NCBI RefSeq assembly: GCF_016755875.1
Contig: NZ_BNED01000005.1
Location: 7,329,501-7,393,500, forward strand
DNA length: 64,000 nucleotides
From: Streptomyces spororaveus
Lineage (GTDB): Bacteria; Actinomycetota; Actinomycetes; Streptomycetales; Streptomycetaceae
Direction: 5' to 3'
The notes under the pieces were generated by a model. The model made no database searches. It had not been told where the DNA came from and saw nothing but the letters and a program-made list of their open reading frames with translations. Positions 18,510-27,288 of this stretch are shown one piece after another (the first letter of the stretch is position 1; each line of letters begins with the position of its first letter). Position numbers and translations under genes: made by a program.

Positions 18510-19826
18510 TCATGGGGCGGGATCGGCCTCCAGTGCCGACCCGGGGTCCGGGGCGGACGGGCCCGACGGGATCCAGCGGCCCGCCTCGCGGCGGTACGGC
18601 CACCAGCGCCCCTCCCGGCCCAGCCGGAGCTGGCGGCCGGTGCCCGCCTCCGTCCAGCGGGCGCGGACCCGGCGGAGCACCGGCGCCTCACCGTCCGCGA
18701 AGGCCGCGGCCAGGGCGGCCCGGGCGCGGGCCAGTGTGGTCCGGTCCGGCGTCCAGTCGTCCTCCAGCGCCGCGAGGCCCGGGGCCGCGCCGAAGCCCCA
18801 GGCGCGTACGGCCAGTTCCATATCGGCCCGGCTGCGCCCGGTAGCCGCCGCCAGGCGGGACCGGACCCGGAAGTCGCCTGCCTCGACCGTGAGTCGTACG
18901 GCGTCCTCGGCGAGCGTGAGGGAGGCCGCCTGAGGGCGATCGGCGTGTCCCGGAGCCAGGGCCTCCGCCAGCCGCCGATGGGCCTCGGCCGCTGCCGCCT
19001 GGGCGAGGAACTCCACCGCGTCCACGTCCAGATGTGGTTCCGGATCGACCTCGGTGTCCAGCGTGGGCGGCTGACCCGGTGCCTGTGGCAGCCCCGGCAG
19101 CGGGGGCAGCGCAGCCGGCCGGATGCGGGCCGTCGCGAAGACCTCCGCCGCCGGGACCCCCTCGTCGGCGGGCGCTCGTGGAGCCTCTGGATCCGTATCC
19201 GCGTCCGTGCCCGTATCCGATTCCGCCTCGGCGCCGGCCGCCGTCGTGCTCCGCTCCGCCAGTTCGGCCACCAGCTCCCGTTCGCCCCGGCCCCGCAGGA
19301 GCAGCAGCACGAAGGGGTCCTGGTCCAGCAGCCGGGCCATCTGGTAGCAGAGCGCGGCCGTGTGCGGGCAGTGGTCCCACTCGCCGCAGTCGCAGCGCGG
19401 ATCGAGGTCGCCGATGCCGGGCAGCAGGTCTACCCCGGCCGCCGCCGCGTCCTCGGCGAGCTCCGGCGGTACCTCCCGGTCCAGCAATGCCGCGATGTAC
19501 CCGGCCTCCGCGACCGCCAGATCCAGCAGGCGGTCCCATTCCGCTTCCGTGAACTCCTGTACCAGTACGTCCGTTCGGTGCGCCGTTCCGTCCGGGTCGC
19601 GCACCACCGCGGTGAGCCCGCCGGGGCGGACCGACACCGCGCCGACCGCGCCCGAGCGCGCGTACCGGCGGCCGTGCTTGACCTGCGTCCCGTCGAGCGC
19701 GCTGTCCTCCAGGGCGCGCAGCCAGGCATGGCCCCACCAGGTCCGGGCGAAGCCGCGGCCGGGGTCGGGCGCCGCCGCCGGGAAGATCTTCTCGTACGGG
19801 TCTCGGTCTCGGTCCCGGCTGTTCAT
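18510..19826 (-). CDS. SWIM zinc-finger protein
   Basis: 438 residues. N-terminal RTWWGHAWLRALED and GRRYARSGAVGAV are conserved in this actinobacterial family. The SWIM motif, CDCGEWDHCPH (C-x-C...C-x-H, about residues 135-145), should bind zinc and DNA or protein. A long Ala/Glu/Asp linker and an Arg-rich C-terminus follow. The ATG overlaps the stop of the SNF2 helicase gene (ATGA), so the two are translationally coupled and probably act together, with the SWIM protein as DNA-binding partner of the translocase (inference). Function of the pair is not established to my knowledge. Confidence 0.88.
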   Translation of the reverse strand: MNSRDRDRDPYEKIFPAAAPDPGRGFARTWWGHAWLRALEDSALDGTQVKHGRRYARSGAVGAVSVRPGGLTAVVRDPDGTAHRTDVLVQEFTEAEWDRLLDLAVAEAGYIAALLDREVPPELAEDAAAAGVDLLPGIGDLDPRCDCGEWDHCPHTAALCYQMARLLDQDPFVLLLLRGRGERELVAELAERSTTAAGAEAESDTGTDADTDPEAPRAPADEGVPAAEVFATARIRPAALPPLPGLPQAPGQPPTLDTEVDPEPHLDVDAVEFLAQAAAAEAHRRLAEALAPGHADRPQAASLTLAEDAVRLTVEAGDFRVRSRLAAATGRSRADMELAVRAWGFGAAPGLAALEDDWTPDRTTLARARAALAAAFADGEAPVLRRVRARWTEAGTGRQLRLGREGRWWPYRREAGRWIPSGPSAPDPGSALEADPAP

Positions 19827-22800
19827 CGCTCGCTCCCCGCGTGCGCGGCCGGGCGCAGCGCCACGAGCTCGGCCAGTTCGGCATCGGTCAGTTCGGTCAG
19901 CGCGCTCTCGCCGCCCGCGAGGACGGCGTCGGCGAGGGCGCGTTTGTGCGCGAGGAGCTGCGCGATCCGGTCCTCGACGGTGCCCTCGGCGATGATCCGG
20001 TGGACCTGTACGGGCTGGGTCTGGCCGATGCGGTAGGCGCGGTCGGTGGCCTGCTCCTCGACGGCCGGGTTCCACCAGCGGTCGAAGTGGATGACGTGCC
20101 CGGCCCGGGTGAGGTTCAGCCCGGTGCCCGCCGCCTTCAGGGACAGCAGGAAGACGGGGACCTCGCCCGCCTGGAAACGGTCGACGAGCTCCTCACGGCG
20201 CGGCACCGGAGTCCCCCCGTGCAGGAACTGCGAGACGATCCCGCGGCCAGTCAGATGCTTCTCCAGGATCCTGGCCATCGCCACGTACTGGGTGAAGACC
20301 AGGACCGAGCCGCCCTCGGCCAGGATCGTGTCGAGGAGTTCGTCGAGGAGCTCCAGCTTTCCGGAGCGTCCGCCGTCGCCACCGGCCGCCTTCGCGCCGC
20401 GCTCCGCCGGACTGTGTTCGCGCAGGTAGTGGGCCGGATGGTTGCAGATCTGCTTGAGGGAGGTCAGCAGCTTGACCACCAAGCCGCGCCGTTCCATCCC
20501 GTCCGCTTCGGAGATCGCGGCGAGGGTCTCGCGTACGACCGCCTCGTAGAGCGAGGTCTGTTCGCGGCTGAGGGCGACGGTGTGGTCGGTCTCGGTCTTG
20601 GGCGGCAGCTCGGGGGCGATGCCGGGGTCGGACTTCTTGCGACGCAGCAGGAACGGCCGCAGGAGCGCCGCCAGCCGGGCTGCTGCCTGCGGGTCGCGGC
20701 CGCTCTCGACGGGGTCGGCGTAGCGGGAGCGGAAGGTGCCGAGGCGGCCGAGGATCCCCGGCGTGGTCCAGTCGAGGACGGCCCACAGCTCGGAGAGGTC
20801 GTTCTCGACCGGGGTGCCGGTCAGGGCCACGCGCGCCGCGGCCGGGATGGTGCGCAGGGCCTTGGCGGTGGAGGAACGCGGGTTCTTGACGTGCTGGGCC
20901 TCGTCGGCCACGACCATGCCCCAGCCGATGGAGGCGAGTACGGGCGCGTCCAGTCGCATGGTGCCGTAGGTGGTGAGGACGAACCCGCCGGTGGGCCCGG
21001 TGGGCCCGGTGGGCTCGCTGAGTCCGGTGAGGCTGCGGCCCGGGCCGTGGAAGCGGCGCACGGGGGTGCCGGGGGCGAACCTCTCGATCTCCCGCTGCCA
21101 GTTGCCCAGCAGCGAGGCCGGGCACACCACCAGGGTGGGTCCGGCGGTTCCGGCTCCGGTTCCGGCTCCGGGTTCGTGGGCCTCGGGCCGGTTGCGGTGC
21201 AGGTGGAGCGCGATGAGGGTGACGGTCTTGCCGAGGCCCATGTCGTCGGCGAGGCAGGCGCCGAGGCCGAGCGAGGTCATCCGGGCCAGCCACCGCAGGC
21301 CGCGCAACTGGTAGTCGCGCAGGGTGGCCCGCAGCTCCGGCGGCGGGCCGGGGGCGTCGGCCTCCTGCGGATCGGCGGTGAGGCGTGCGCGCAGGCCTTC
21401 CAGCGGACCGGTGGCCTCCACGTCGACCCGCTTGCCGTCGATCTCCGCCGACCCGGTGAGTACGGCGGCCAGCGCGTCCGCGGCGGCGATGCTGTGGTCC
21501 TGGCGGGCGCGGGCCCGGCGGGCCGCGGCGGGATCGACCAGGACCCACTGGTCACGCAGCCGGACCAGGGGGCGCTTCGCCTCGGCGAGCCGGTCGAGTT
21601 CGGCGCGGGTGAGATCGCCCTGGTCGCCGAGGGCGTGGCGCCAGCTGAAGGAGAGCAGGGCGCCGGGGGAGAGCAGACCGGAGGGGCGGGCGCTCGCGGC
21701 GGTGCCGTCGGGGGAGCCGAGGACGGGCCGGGCGCTCAGGTCCCGCACGAGCCCGCGCGGCCAGTGCACCTGGACCCCGTCGGCGGCCAGGGCGGTGGCG
21801 GCTTCGCCGAGCAGCTCCGTGACCTCCTCGTCGGCGAGTTCGACCGCGTCCGGTACGGCCGCGCCGAGCAGTGGGGCGAGCGGGGGCCACAGGCGGGAGG
21901 CGCGGCGCAAGGCGCGGAGGGCGTCCAGCCGGGCGCCGGGCGGGAAGGCTGCCGCGGCGGCTCCGGATCCGGCCCATACGTCGGCGGCATCGGCGACGAG
22001 GGCGGCATCGGCCGGGCTGTGCATCTGCAGGACGGCCCGGAAGGCGGGGGCGGCCTCGGAGGGCTGCTCCGCGGCGGCCGCGTCGAGGGCTTGGTCGAGC
22101 TCGATCCGCAGGGAGATCCGTACCCCGGCGTCATGGCCGGCGGCCACCTCGGCGGCCCATCCGCGCAGTTCGGGGTGGAGCCGGGGCGGGCGGTCGGCGT
22201 ACGCGGGGCCACCGGCGGCCGCGAGGGCGGCGGGGGAGCGGGGGAGGGTGTCGGCGACGGCGTCGAGGAAGCCCCGCAGCAGCGGCTCCGGCGCGGGCAG
22301 CCGGGGGGGCCCGTCGGCGTTCAGCGGCACGCAGTGGGCGGTGGGCGGCATGGCGGCGGCCAGTTCCCGGACCTCGTCGAGGTCGGCGGCGTCCAGCGGA
22401 CCGATCCTCCAGGCGTCGTGACCGGCGCGGCTCAGCCCGGGCAGGAGCTGCCCGCGCGCGGCGAAGCGCAGGGCGAGCAGTGCGGCTGCGCCCCAGAAGG
22501 CCGTGGCGGAAGCACCGGTTCCGTCGGTGGTGCGGGTGGCGGTCGCCTCCTCGGCCGCCGCGGCGCGGGCGCGGGTGAGCAGGGGCAGCGCTTCGTCCAT
22601 GGGCAGGACGAGCGCGACCACGGTGGCCCGGCGGAGGTCGGGGGTGACGACGGTGAGCTCCTCGAAGCCGCCGGTGCGGGACGGGGTGCCGGCACCGGCA
22701 GTGGTACCGGCGTCGTCACCAGCACCGGGGGCCCCGCCGGCTGTCCGCCACAGGGCGATGCGGCCGCCGCGGGCCGGGTCGGCGGGAAGGAACACGGCGT

Positions 22801-22834
22801 GGTGGTGGATGAGGTCGGAGATCTCGGAGAGCAC
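19823..22834 (-). CDS. SNF2-family DEAD/DEAH helicase
   Basis: 1003 residues. The C-terminal half is a complete SNF2 motor: DDMGLGKTVTLIALHLH (Walker A), DEAQHVKNP (Walker B), LTGTPVENDLSELW (motif III), then the second RecA lobe with VFTQY, AAGTGLNLTRA and DRWWNPAVEEQATDRAYRIGQ. The long N-terminal half (about 480 residues, Ala-rich) has no motif I recognise. GTG at 22834 with GAGGA upstream. These ATPases translocate on double-stranded DNA to remodel protein-DNA complexes. It forms a two-gene unit with the SWIM protein. Confidence 0.93.
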   Translation of the reverse strand: MLSEISDLIHHHAVFLPADPARGGRIALWRTAGGAPGAGDDAGTTAGAGTPSRTGGFEELTVVTPDLRRATVVALVLPMDEALPLLTRARAAAAEEATATRTTDGTGASATAFWGAAALLALRFAARGQLLPGLSRAGHDAWRIGPLDAADLDEVRELAAAMPPTAHCVPLNADGPPRLPAPEPLLRGFLDAVADTLPRSPAALAAAGGPAYADRPPRLHPELRGWAAEVAAGHDAGVRISLRIELDQALDAAAAEQPSEAAPAFRAVLQMHSPADAALVADAADVWAGSGAAAAAFPPGARLDALRALRRASRLWPPLAPLLGAAVPDAVELADEEVTELLGEAATALAADGVQVHWPRGLVRDLSARPVLGSPDGTAASARPSGLLSPGALLSFSWRHALGDQGDLTRAELDRLAEAKRPLVRLRDQWVLVDPAAARRARARQDHSIAAADALAAVLTGSAEIDGKRVDVEATGPLEGLRARLTADPQEADAPGPPPELRATLRDYQLRGLRWLARMTSLGLGACLADDMGLGKTVTLIALHLHRNRPEAHEPGAGTGAGTAGPTLVVCPASLLGNWQREIERFAPGTPVRRFHGPGRSLTGLSEPTGPTGPTGGFVLTTYGTMRLDAPVLASIGWGMVVADEAQHVKNPRSSTAKALRTIPAAARVALTGTPVENDLSELWAVLDWTTPGILGRLGTFRSRYADPVESGRDPQAAARLAALLRPFLLRRKKSDPGIAPELPPKTETDHTVALSREQTSLYEAVVRETLAAISEADGMERRGLVVKLLTSLKQICNHPAHYLREHSPAERGAKAAGGDGGRSGKLELLDELLDTILAEGGSVLVFTQYVAMARILEKHLTGRGIVSQFLHGGTPVPRREELVDRFQAGEVPVFLLSLKAAGTGLNLTRAGHVIHFDRWWNPAVEEQATDRAYRIGQTQPVQVHRIIAEGTVEDRIAQLLAHKRALADAVLAGGESALTELTDAELAELVALRPAAHAGSER

Positions 22835-23029
22835 GCATTCCTCAAACTTGACTACTGGGGACGGGGTGGCCGAGGGTACCCCACCGAAGGCGCCCGACGG
22901 CGCCCGACGGCGCGGGCGCGGCCGTGACCCGGGTCACGTGCGAAGTCGTTCGGGTGCACGGGAACGCGCGGTCGTGACGGCACGTTGAGCGGGGTAGTAG
23001 TGGTCGACGGCAGAAGGAGGTGTCCGCAG

Positions 23030-23212
23030 ATGTCAACGAGCGGAAAGATCGCGGTTGCCGGAGTCGTGGCAGCCATCGTGCTGTTCTGGACCGTGGGGTT
23101 CTGGGCGGGCCTGCTGGTCCTGATCGGCGTACCAGTCGCCGCCTACCTCCTGCTGGACTCCTCCCAGCGGCGTCGTCTTCGGGGTATATCCAGGAAGCAG
23201 ATCGGCCGCTGA
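23030..23212 (+). CDS. Small two-helix membrane protein
   Basis: 60 residues from the ATG at 23030, with AAGGAGG 9 nt upstream. Two hydrophobic helices, about residues 7-23 (VAGVVAAIVLFWTVG) and 25-42 (WAGLLVLIGVPVAAYLLL), then a short basic cytoplasmic tail (QRRRLRGISRKQIGR). Such proteins are common and uncharacterised in Streptomyces. It converges on an isoprenoid synthase gene, with a terminator between them. Confidence 0.75.
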   Translation: MSTSGKIAVAGVVAAIVLFWTVGFWAGLLVLIGVPVAAYLLLDSSQRRRLRGISRKQIGR

Positions 23213-23244
23213 CCGCGGCCGGTGCGCGGTCGCCCGGCGGGGCG

Positions 23245-23275
23245 GCCGGGCTCCGGCTTCGGCGCGGAGCCCGGC
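23245..23275. terminator. Bidirectional terminator
   Basis: Perfect 11-bp stem (GCCGGGCTCCG at 23245-23255, CGGAGCCCGGC at 23265-23275) with a 9-nt loop, between the convergent genes ending at 23212 and 23319. Confidence 0.8.
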
Positions 23276-23318
23276 AGGTGCGGTCGTGGGGCGGGATCCG
23301 CCCGGGGCGGCGGCCGGG

Positions 23319-24326
23319 TCAGGCGGCGCCGCTCACGACGGCCGGGGCGAGATCCGCTTCGAGCAGCATCTGGGACGCGTGGTCCACGAGGTGCCGGAGC
23401 ACCGGGGAGTAGGTCTCGTCGCCGCCCAGTACGTCCAGGATGCGGTGGGCCTCGGCGCGGAAGACGTCGATCTCCGCCCGGTACCGGTCGAGGGCGGTGG
23501 GCGTCCGCAGCAGGGCTTCGAGTTCCGCTCTGGCCTGATGTGAGCGCCCGGCGGCGGCGCACAGGCCCAGAATGTACTCCCGGGAATCGGGCGCGGCGTC
23601 CTCGACGACGGAGGCGAGGAGATAAGTGACCGTGCCGTTGAGGAGGTCCTCGTTACGGCCGGAAATGATGTCTTCCTGGTCGTTGAAGATTTGCCAAAGT
23701 ATGCCGAAGACGTAGCCGAACTCGCGCCACAGTTCCACCTTCTCGGCCGTCGTTCCCGAGAATATCGCGGCCATTGCCGTGATCATTCCGAAGGGCGCGC
23801 CGGATTTGCCACGGTACGTCTCGACCACCGATTTCCGCGAGGCGCTGCAGATGTCCCCGCGCATGTCGTCGACCTGGCCGTCGACGCCGATGATCCAGCC
23901 GTTCAGGATCTCGGTTATCAGCGCGCTGCGCGCCGACTCCGGGAGATCTTGCGACAGGAGTATCTGGATGGGGAGCGAGTTTCCCGTGATGACGGATGCG
24001 AGCAGGGCTTCGTTCTCGGTGAGCTCACCGCAGATGGAGGCGCCGTTGGCGTCCGCCAGGTCGTCGAGGTAGCAGGCGGAGGTCCACCACAGGAGGTGCA
24101 CGGCGGACAGCGGAATGGCCGGCCTCGGATTACCCGTCTCCATGCCGTGCGTGAGGAGCGGCAACACCGACAGGGGATGTCTCAGTTTGCGCTGTTCCAA
24201 GAGCTTGGCCACGGTGTTCCTGGTCGTGCCCGCCAGGGAGCCGAGGTGCTCCAGTGCGGTGTCGATCTCCGCGTCGATGTCCTGCGAGACTTCACGGTGC
24301 AGGTCCAGGTAGGACATGGAATTCAA
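23319..24326 (-). CDS. Class I isoprenoid synthase, polyprenyl synthetase-related
   Basis: 335 residues, all-helical. The first metal motif is WWTSACYLDDLAD (DDLAD) and the second QIFNDQEDIISG, at the positions of the two Asp-rich motifs of prenyl diphosphate synthases. The usual GGKRxRP block near the N-terminus is missing (LEQRKLRHPLSVLPLL instead), so isopentenyl diphosphate binding may be lost and the enzyme could be a cyclase-like or modifying enzyme (inference). I place the start at the TTG at 24326, 6 nt after GGAGG; the ATG at 24317 is 15 nt away. It stands alone, without other terpenoid genes. Confidence 0.75.
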   Translation of the reverse strand: MNSMSYLDLHREVSQDIDAEIDTALEHLGSLAGTTRNTVAKLLEQRKLRHPLSVLPLLTHGMETGNPRPAIPLSAVHLLWWTSACYLDDLADANGASICGELTENEALLASVITGNSLPIQILLSQDLPESARSALITEILNGWIIGVDGQVDDMRGDICSASRKSVVETYRGKSGAPFGMITAMAAIFSGTTAEKVELWREFGYVFGILWQIFNDQEDIISGRNEDLLNGTVTYLLASVVEDAAPDSREYILGLCAAAGRSHQARAELEALLRTPTALDRYRAEIDVFRAEAHRILDVLGGDETYSPVLRHLVDHASQMLLEADLAPAVVSGAA

Positions 24327-24591
24327 GAATGGCCTCCGTCGTGGAATGGGCCGAAGGCGCGGGGGTGCGCCTTTGAGCCGCGTGACTGGCCGATTCGATC
24401 ATTCCGCTGGAAGGGGATCCAGAGCGATTTCCAGCCTCGTTGGCTGATTCATTTCGGGTGTGACAGGTCTGGACGGCCCGTGCCCGGAAGCCGGGCACCG
24501 ACGGACCGCTCGGTATGGAATGCGTGTCAGGACCGCCGCCCCCGTAGCTTCTGTCGCTCCGGTCGCCGCCGTCGCCCGCTCCGGCTCGCGC
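24327..24591. other. Promoter region of the isoprenoid synthase
   Basis: 265 bp without a gene, relatively AT-rich. An inverted repeat CTGGAA (24409-24414) / TTCCAG (24431-24436) lies about 85-110 nt upstream of the TTG start, resembling the CTGGAA/TTCCAG arms in the csp leader; a chance match is possible. Confidence 0.3.
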
Positions 24592-25380
24592 TCACGACGG
24601 TCGTACCGCGATGGCGTCCAGCGCCGTCAGCAGGTCCGGCAGGTCCGGGAGGTCGGAATCCCCCTCGCGGGGGACCGCGAGCACCTCGCTCGGTTCCTCG
24701 TCCAGCAGGACGAAGGCGGCCTCGCCGGTCCGTGCCACCAGTGACCAGCCGGGCCCGTCCACCCGCAGCGTGCGGACCCCCTCGCCGGCGAACGAGGACC
24801 GCACCCGGCCCGGCGGTGGCGGGGACTTCGTGTATCCCGCGGCCTCCTCCAGTGCCCGCGCGAGCCCGGGGTGCGCGGCGGCCGCCGCCCCGCCGTCCGT
24901 GGCCACGCGCTCCCGCCAGTCCGCCCACTCCCGCGCGATCTGGTCCGCGCCCATCCGCCGCTGCACCGGACCCCAGGCCTCCGCCGAGGGCGGGGCGAGC
25001 GGGACCCGCCCCGTACCGTCCGCTCCCTGCTCGGGATCGTGCGGCTCCGGGATCCCCGACGCGGCCACCGACAACTCCAGCGGCCAGCCCGCCAGCGAGA
25101 CCACGATCGTCCGCTCGTCCGGGGACAGGTCGTATTCCATCCCGCAGTCCCAGGAGGCGATGGCCGTCGCGACGAGCGAGACGTCGTCCACGACGACCGT
25201 CCAGCGCGCCCCCTCCTCGTCCTGGCCGAGCACCAGCCCGTACCCGTCCCCGCCCGGCGCCACGCCCAGCAGCGAGCACGCCTCCGGGAAGTCGTCGCCC
25301 AGGATGCTGGGGAACTGTGCCGGGGTCAGCAGCACAGCGGTCAGCACGTACAGCGAGCCGCCACCCTCGTCGTCGGACAC
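24592..25380 (-). CDS. Hypothetical actinobacterial protein
   Basis: 262-residue acidic protein starting at GTG 25380, 5 nt after AGGAGG. No signal peptide or membrane segment. The first part (residues 8-110) alternates strands and helices (SLYVLTAVLLTPAQFPSIL; ARWTVVVDDVSLVATAIASW); the middle has WADWRERVATDGG; the end has VDGPGWSLVARTGEAAFVLLDEE. I do not recognise a domain. The gene stands alone and is divergent from the MpaB-type oxygenase with a 135-bp gap, which should contain both promoters. Confidence 0.7.
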   Translation of the reverse strand: MSDDEGGGSLYVLTAVLLTPAQFPSILGDDFPEACSLLGVAPGGDGYGLVLGQDEEGARWTVVVDDVSLVATAIASWDCGMEYDLSPDERTIVVSLAGWPLELSVAASGIPEPHDPEQGADGTGRVPLAPPSAEAWGPVQRRMGADQIAREWADWRERVATDGGAAAAAHPGLARALEEAAGYTKSPPPPGRVRSSFAGEGVRTLRVDGPGWSLVARTGEAAFVLLDEEPSEVLAVPREGDSDLPDLPDLLTALDAIAVRPS

Positions 25381-25515
25381 CTGGCCTCCTGGTAGCTCTC
25401 TCGTCGGCGCACCTTAACCAGCGGGTAACCCGCCCGTCGAGAGCCTGCGGGACACGATTTCCAAGGCTGCTACCTGCACGTAGAGTTGGGAACCCGCCAC
25501 AGAAAGGGACACCTG

Positions 25516-26430
25516 GTGCAGCGATACGATCGGCTGAGGGAGATCCTCCGTCTCGATCCCGACAAGGATTTCCTCGCCATCTACCGGCTCACCGCCACCT
25601 ACGAGTTCCCCTGGGACTTCAGCCGCGCCCTGGAACTCGCCCTGTTCCGGACATATGCCGTCCCGAGCATCGGTGGCCTGCTGGCCGAGACGGCCGAGTT
25701 CACCGAGCGGACCCAGAAGCGCTACGACGACACCGCGCTGCTCCTGGACGCGGTCGTCGAGCACGGCTTCGAGAGTGACACCGCCCGCACCGCGATCCGC
25801 CGCGTCAACCAGATGCACCGCAGCTACGACATCTCGAACGAGGACATGCGCTATGTCCTGTGCACCTTCGTGGTGATTCCGGCGCGCTGGCTGGACGCCT
25901 ACGGCTGGCGTCCGCTGACCCACCACGAGCGCCGGGCCTGCGCGAACTACTACGCCGCCCTCGGCCGCCACCTGGGCATCACGGACATCCCGGGCTCGTA
26001 CGAGGAGTTCGAGGCCACCCTCGACGCCTACGAGGAGGCCCACTTCGGCTGGGACGAGGGCGCCCGCAAGGTCGCCGACTCCACCCTGGACCTCATGGCC
26101 TCCTGGTACCCGGCGCCGGTCGCCCCCGCCGTGCGGCGCGCGAGTCTCGCCCTCCTCGACGAGCCGCTCCTGGGCGCCTTCCGGTACGAGGCCCCGCGCG
26201 CCCCGGTCCGGCGCCTCGTCGAGGGCGCCCTGTGGCTGCGCGGCCGCGCGGTGCGGCTGCTGCCCCCGCGCCGGAACCCGCACTACGCCCGCCAGAACCC
26301 GGAGATCAAGGGCTATCCGGACGGCTACGACGTGGGTGAGCTCGGCACGTTCCCCGTGCCCGGCTCGGGCGGCTGCCCCGTTCCGCATCCCCGCCGGCCC
26401 GCCGGAGCCGAGGCCCAGCCTCCGGCCTGA
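25516..26430 (+). CDS. MpaB-type oxygenase (DUF2236 family)
   Basis: 304 residues from the GTG at 25516, with AAAGGG upstream. Typical family sequence: EFPWDFSRALELALFRTYAVPSI, then RYDDTALLLDAVVEHG, VNQMHRSYDISNEDMRYVLCTF and PLTHHERRACANYYAALG. The conserved His residues in NQMHRSY and THHER are candidate heme ligands in this family, which includes fungal MpaB and latex-clearing-type oxygenases. The C-terminus is Pro/Arg-rich. Substrate unknown. Confidence 0.8.
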   Translation: MQRYDRLREILRLDPDKDFLAIYRLTATYEFPWDFSRALELALFRTYAVPSIGGLLAETAEFTERTQKRYDDTALLLDAVVEHGFESDTARTAIRRVNQMHRSYDISNEDMRYVLCTFVVIPARWLDAYGWRPLTHHERRACANYYAALGRHLGITDIPGSYEEFEATLDAYEEAHFGWDEGARKVADSTLDLMASWYPAPVAPAVRRASLALLDEPLLGAFRYEAPRAPVRRLVEGALWLRGRAVRLLPPRRNPHYARQNPEIKGYPDGYDVGELGTFPVPGSGGCPVPHPRRPAGAEAQPPA

Positions 26431-26481
26431 TCCCGGGCACCTCCGCGGACCCGGGGTGCGGGGCCGACGTACAGGCGTATG

Positions 26482-27081
26482 TCACGGGTGACGTACGGCG
26501 AGCGCCAGAAAACGGTCGTCGTCGTCGGCGTACGAGGTCATGTCCCAGCCCGAACCGGTGAGCAGCGGGCCGAGGTTGTGCTCGGCCCGCATGTCGTCCG
26601 GGGTCAGCTCGCGGCCGTGGCGCGCGGCGAGGGCCGCTCGCCCGATCGGGTGGAAGAGCGCGAGCGCGCCACCGGGGCGGACCACCCGGGCGAGCTCGTG
26701 CAGGTTCGCCCCCGGGTCGGGCAGATGGGCGATGAGCCCGGCGGCGAACACCGCGTCGAGCACCTCGTCGCGCAGCGGCAGCCGGGCCACGTCGGCCAGC
26801 AGCAGGGCGCCCTCCGCGTCCCGGCCCGCCTGCCGTGCCGCGGCCAGCATCTGCGGGGTGAGGTCCACGCCCAGCACGGTCCCGGCGGGTCCGACGGCGG
26901 CCCGCAGTGCGGTCATGGCCCGCCCGGTGCCGCAGCCCGCGTCGAGCACGCGGTCCCCGGGACGCAGTCCGAACTCGGTCACCGCGGTGGTGAACGCGGG
27001 TCCGTCCCCGGGGAACCTGCGGTCCCAGTCGGCCGCGCGCGCCCCGAAGAACTCCTGCACGTGTGTGTGGTCTTCGCTCAT
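26482..27081 (-). CDS. Class I SAM-dependent methyltransferase
   Basis: 199 residues. Motif I DRVLDAGCGTGRAMTAL (about 42-58), acidic loop VLGVDLTPQML, then LLLADVARLPLRDEVLDAVFAAG and LHELARVVRPGGALALFHPIG. This is the UbiE/Coq5-like small-molecule methyltransferase plan. ATG at 27081 gives an N-terminus (SEDHTHVQEFFGARAADWDRRF) typical of the family; the ribosome site is weak. It converges on the MpaB gene with a 51-bp gap. Substrate not predictable. Confidence 0.8.
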   Translation of the reverse strand: MSEDHTHVQEFFGARAADWDRRFPGDGPAFTTAVTEFGLRPGDRVLDAGCGTGRAMTALRAAVGPAGTVLGVDLTPQMLAAARQAGRDAEGALLLADVARLPLRDEVLDAVFAAGLIAHLPDPGANLHELARVVRPGGALALFHPIGRAALAARHGRELTPDDMRAEHNLGPLLTGSGWDMTSYADDDDRFLALAVRHP

Positions 27082-27288
27082 GCGCCCATGATCCCCCACC
27101 GCCCTCCGCGTCTCCGCCCCTCCGTCCACGTGCCTGCGGGTGCTGCGGGCCCTGCGGGCGGCCCCCTGCGCAAGCTGGCACGTGGTGCGATCGAAGATGA
27201 ACGTAGCTCTGTCATATTCCAGCAGTTCCAACTGCTTTCGGAATGCGCCCCCTGTTCGCGCCCTCACCCGGACTAGCGTCCGGTGGCC

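Noticed and set aside
24315..24317. ATG start for the isoprenoid synthase
   Set aside because: GGAGG would be 15 nt away; the TTG at 24326 has 6-nt spacing. The ATG cannot be fully excluded.
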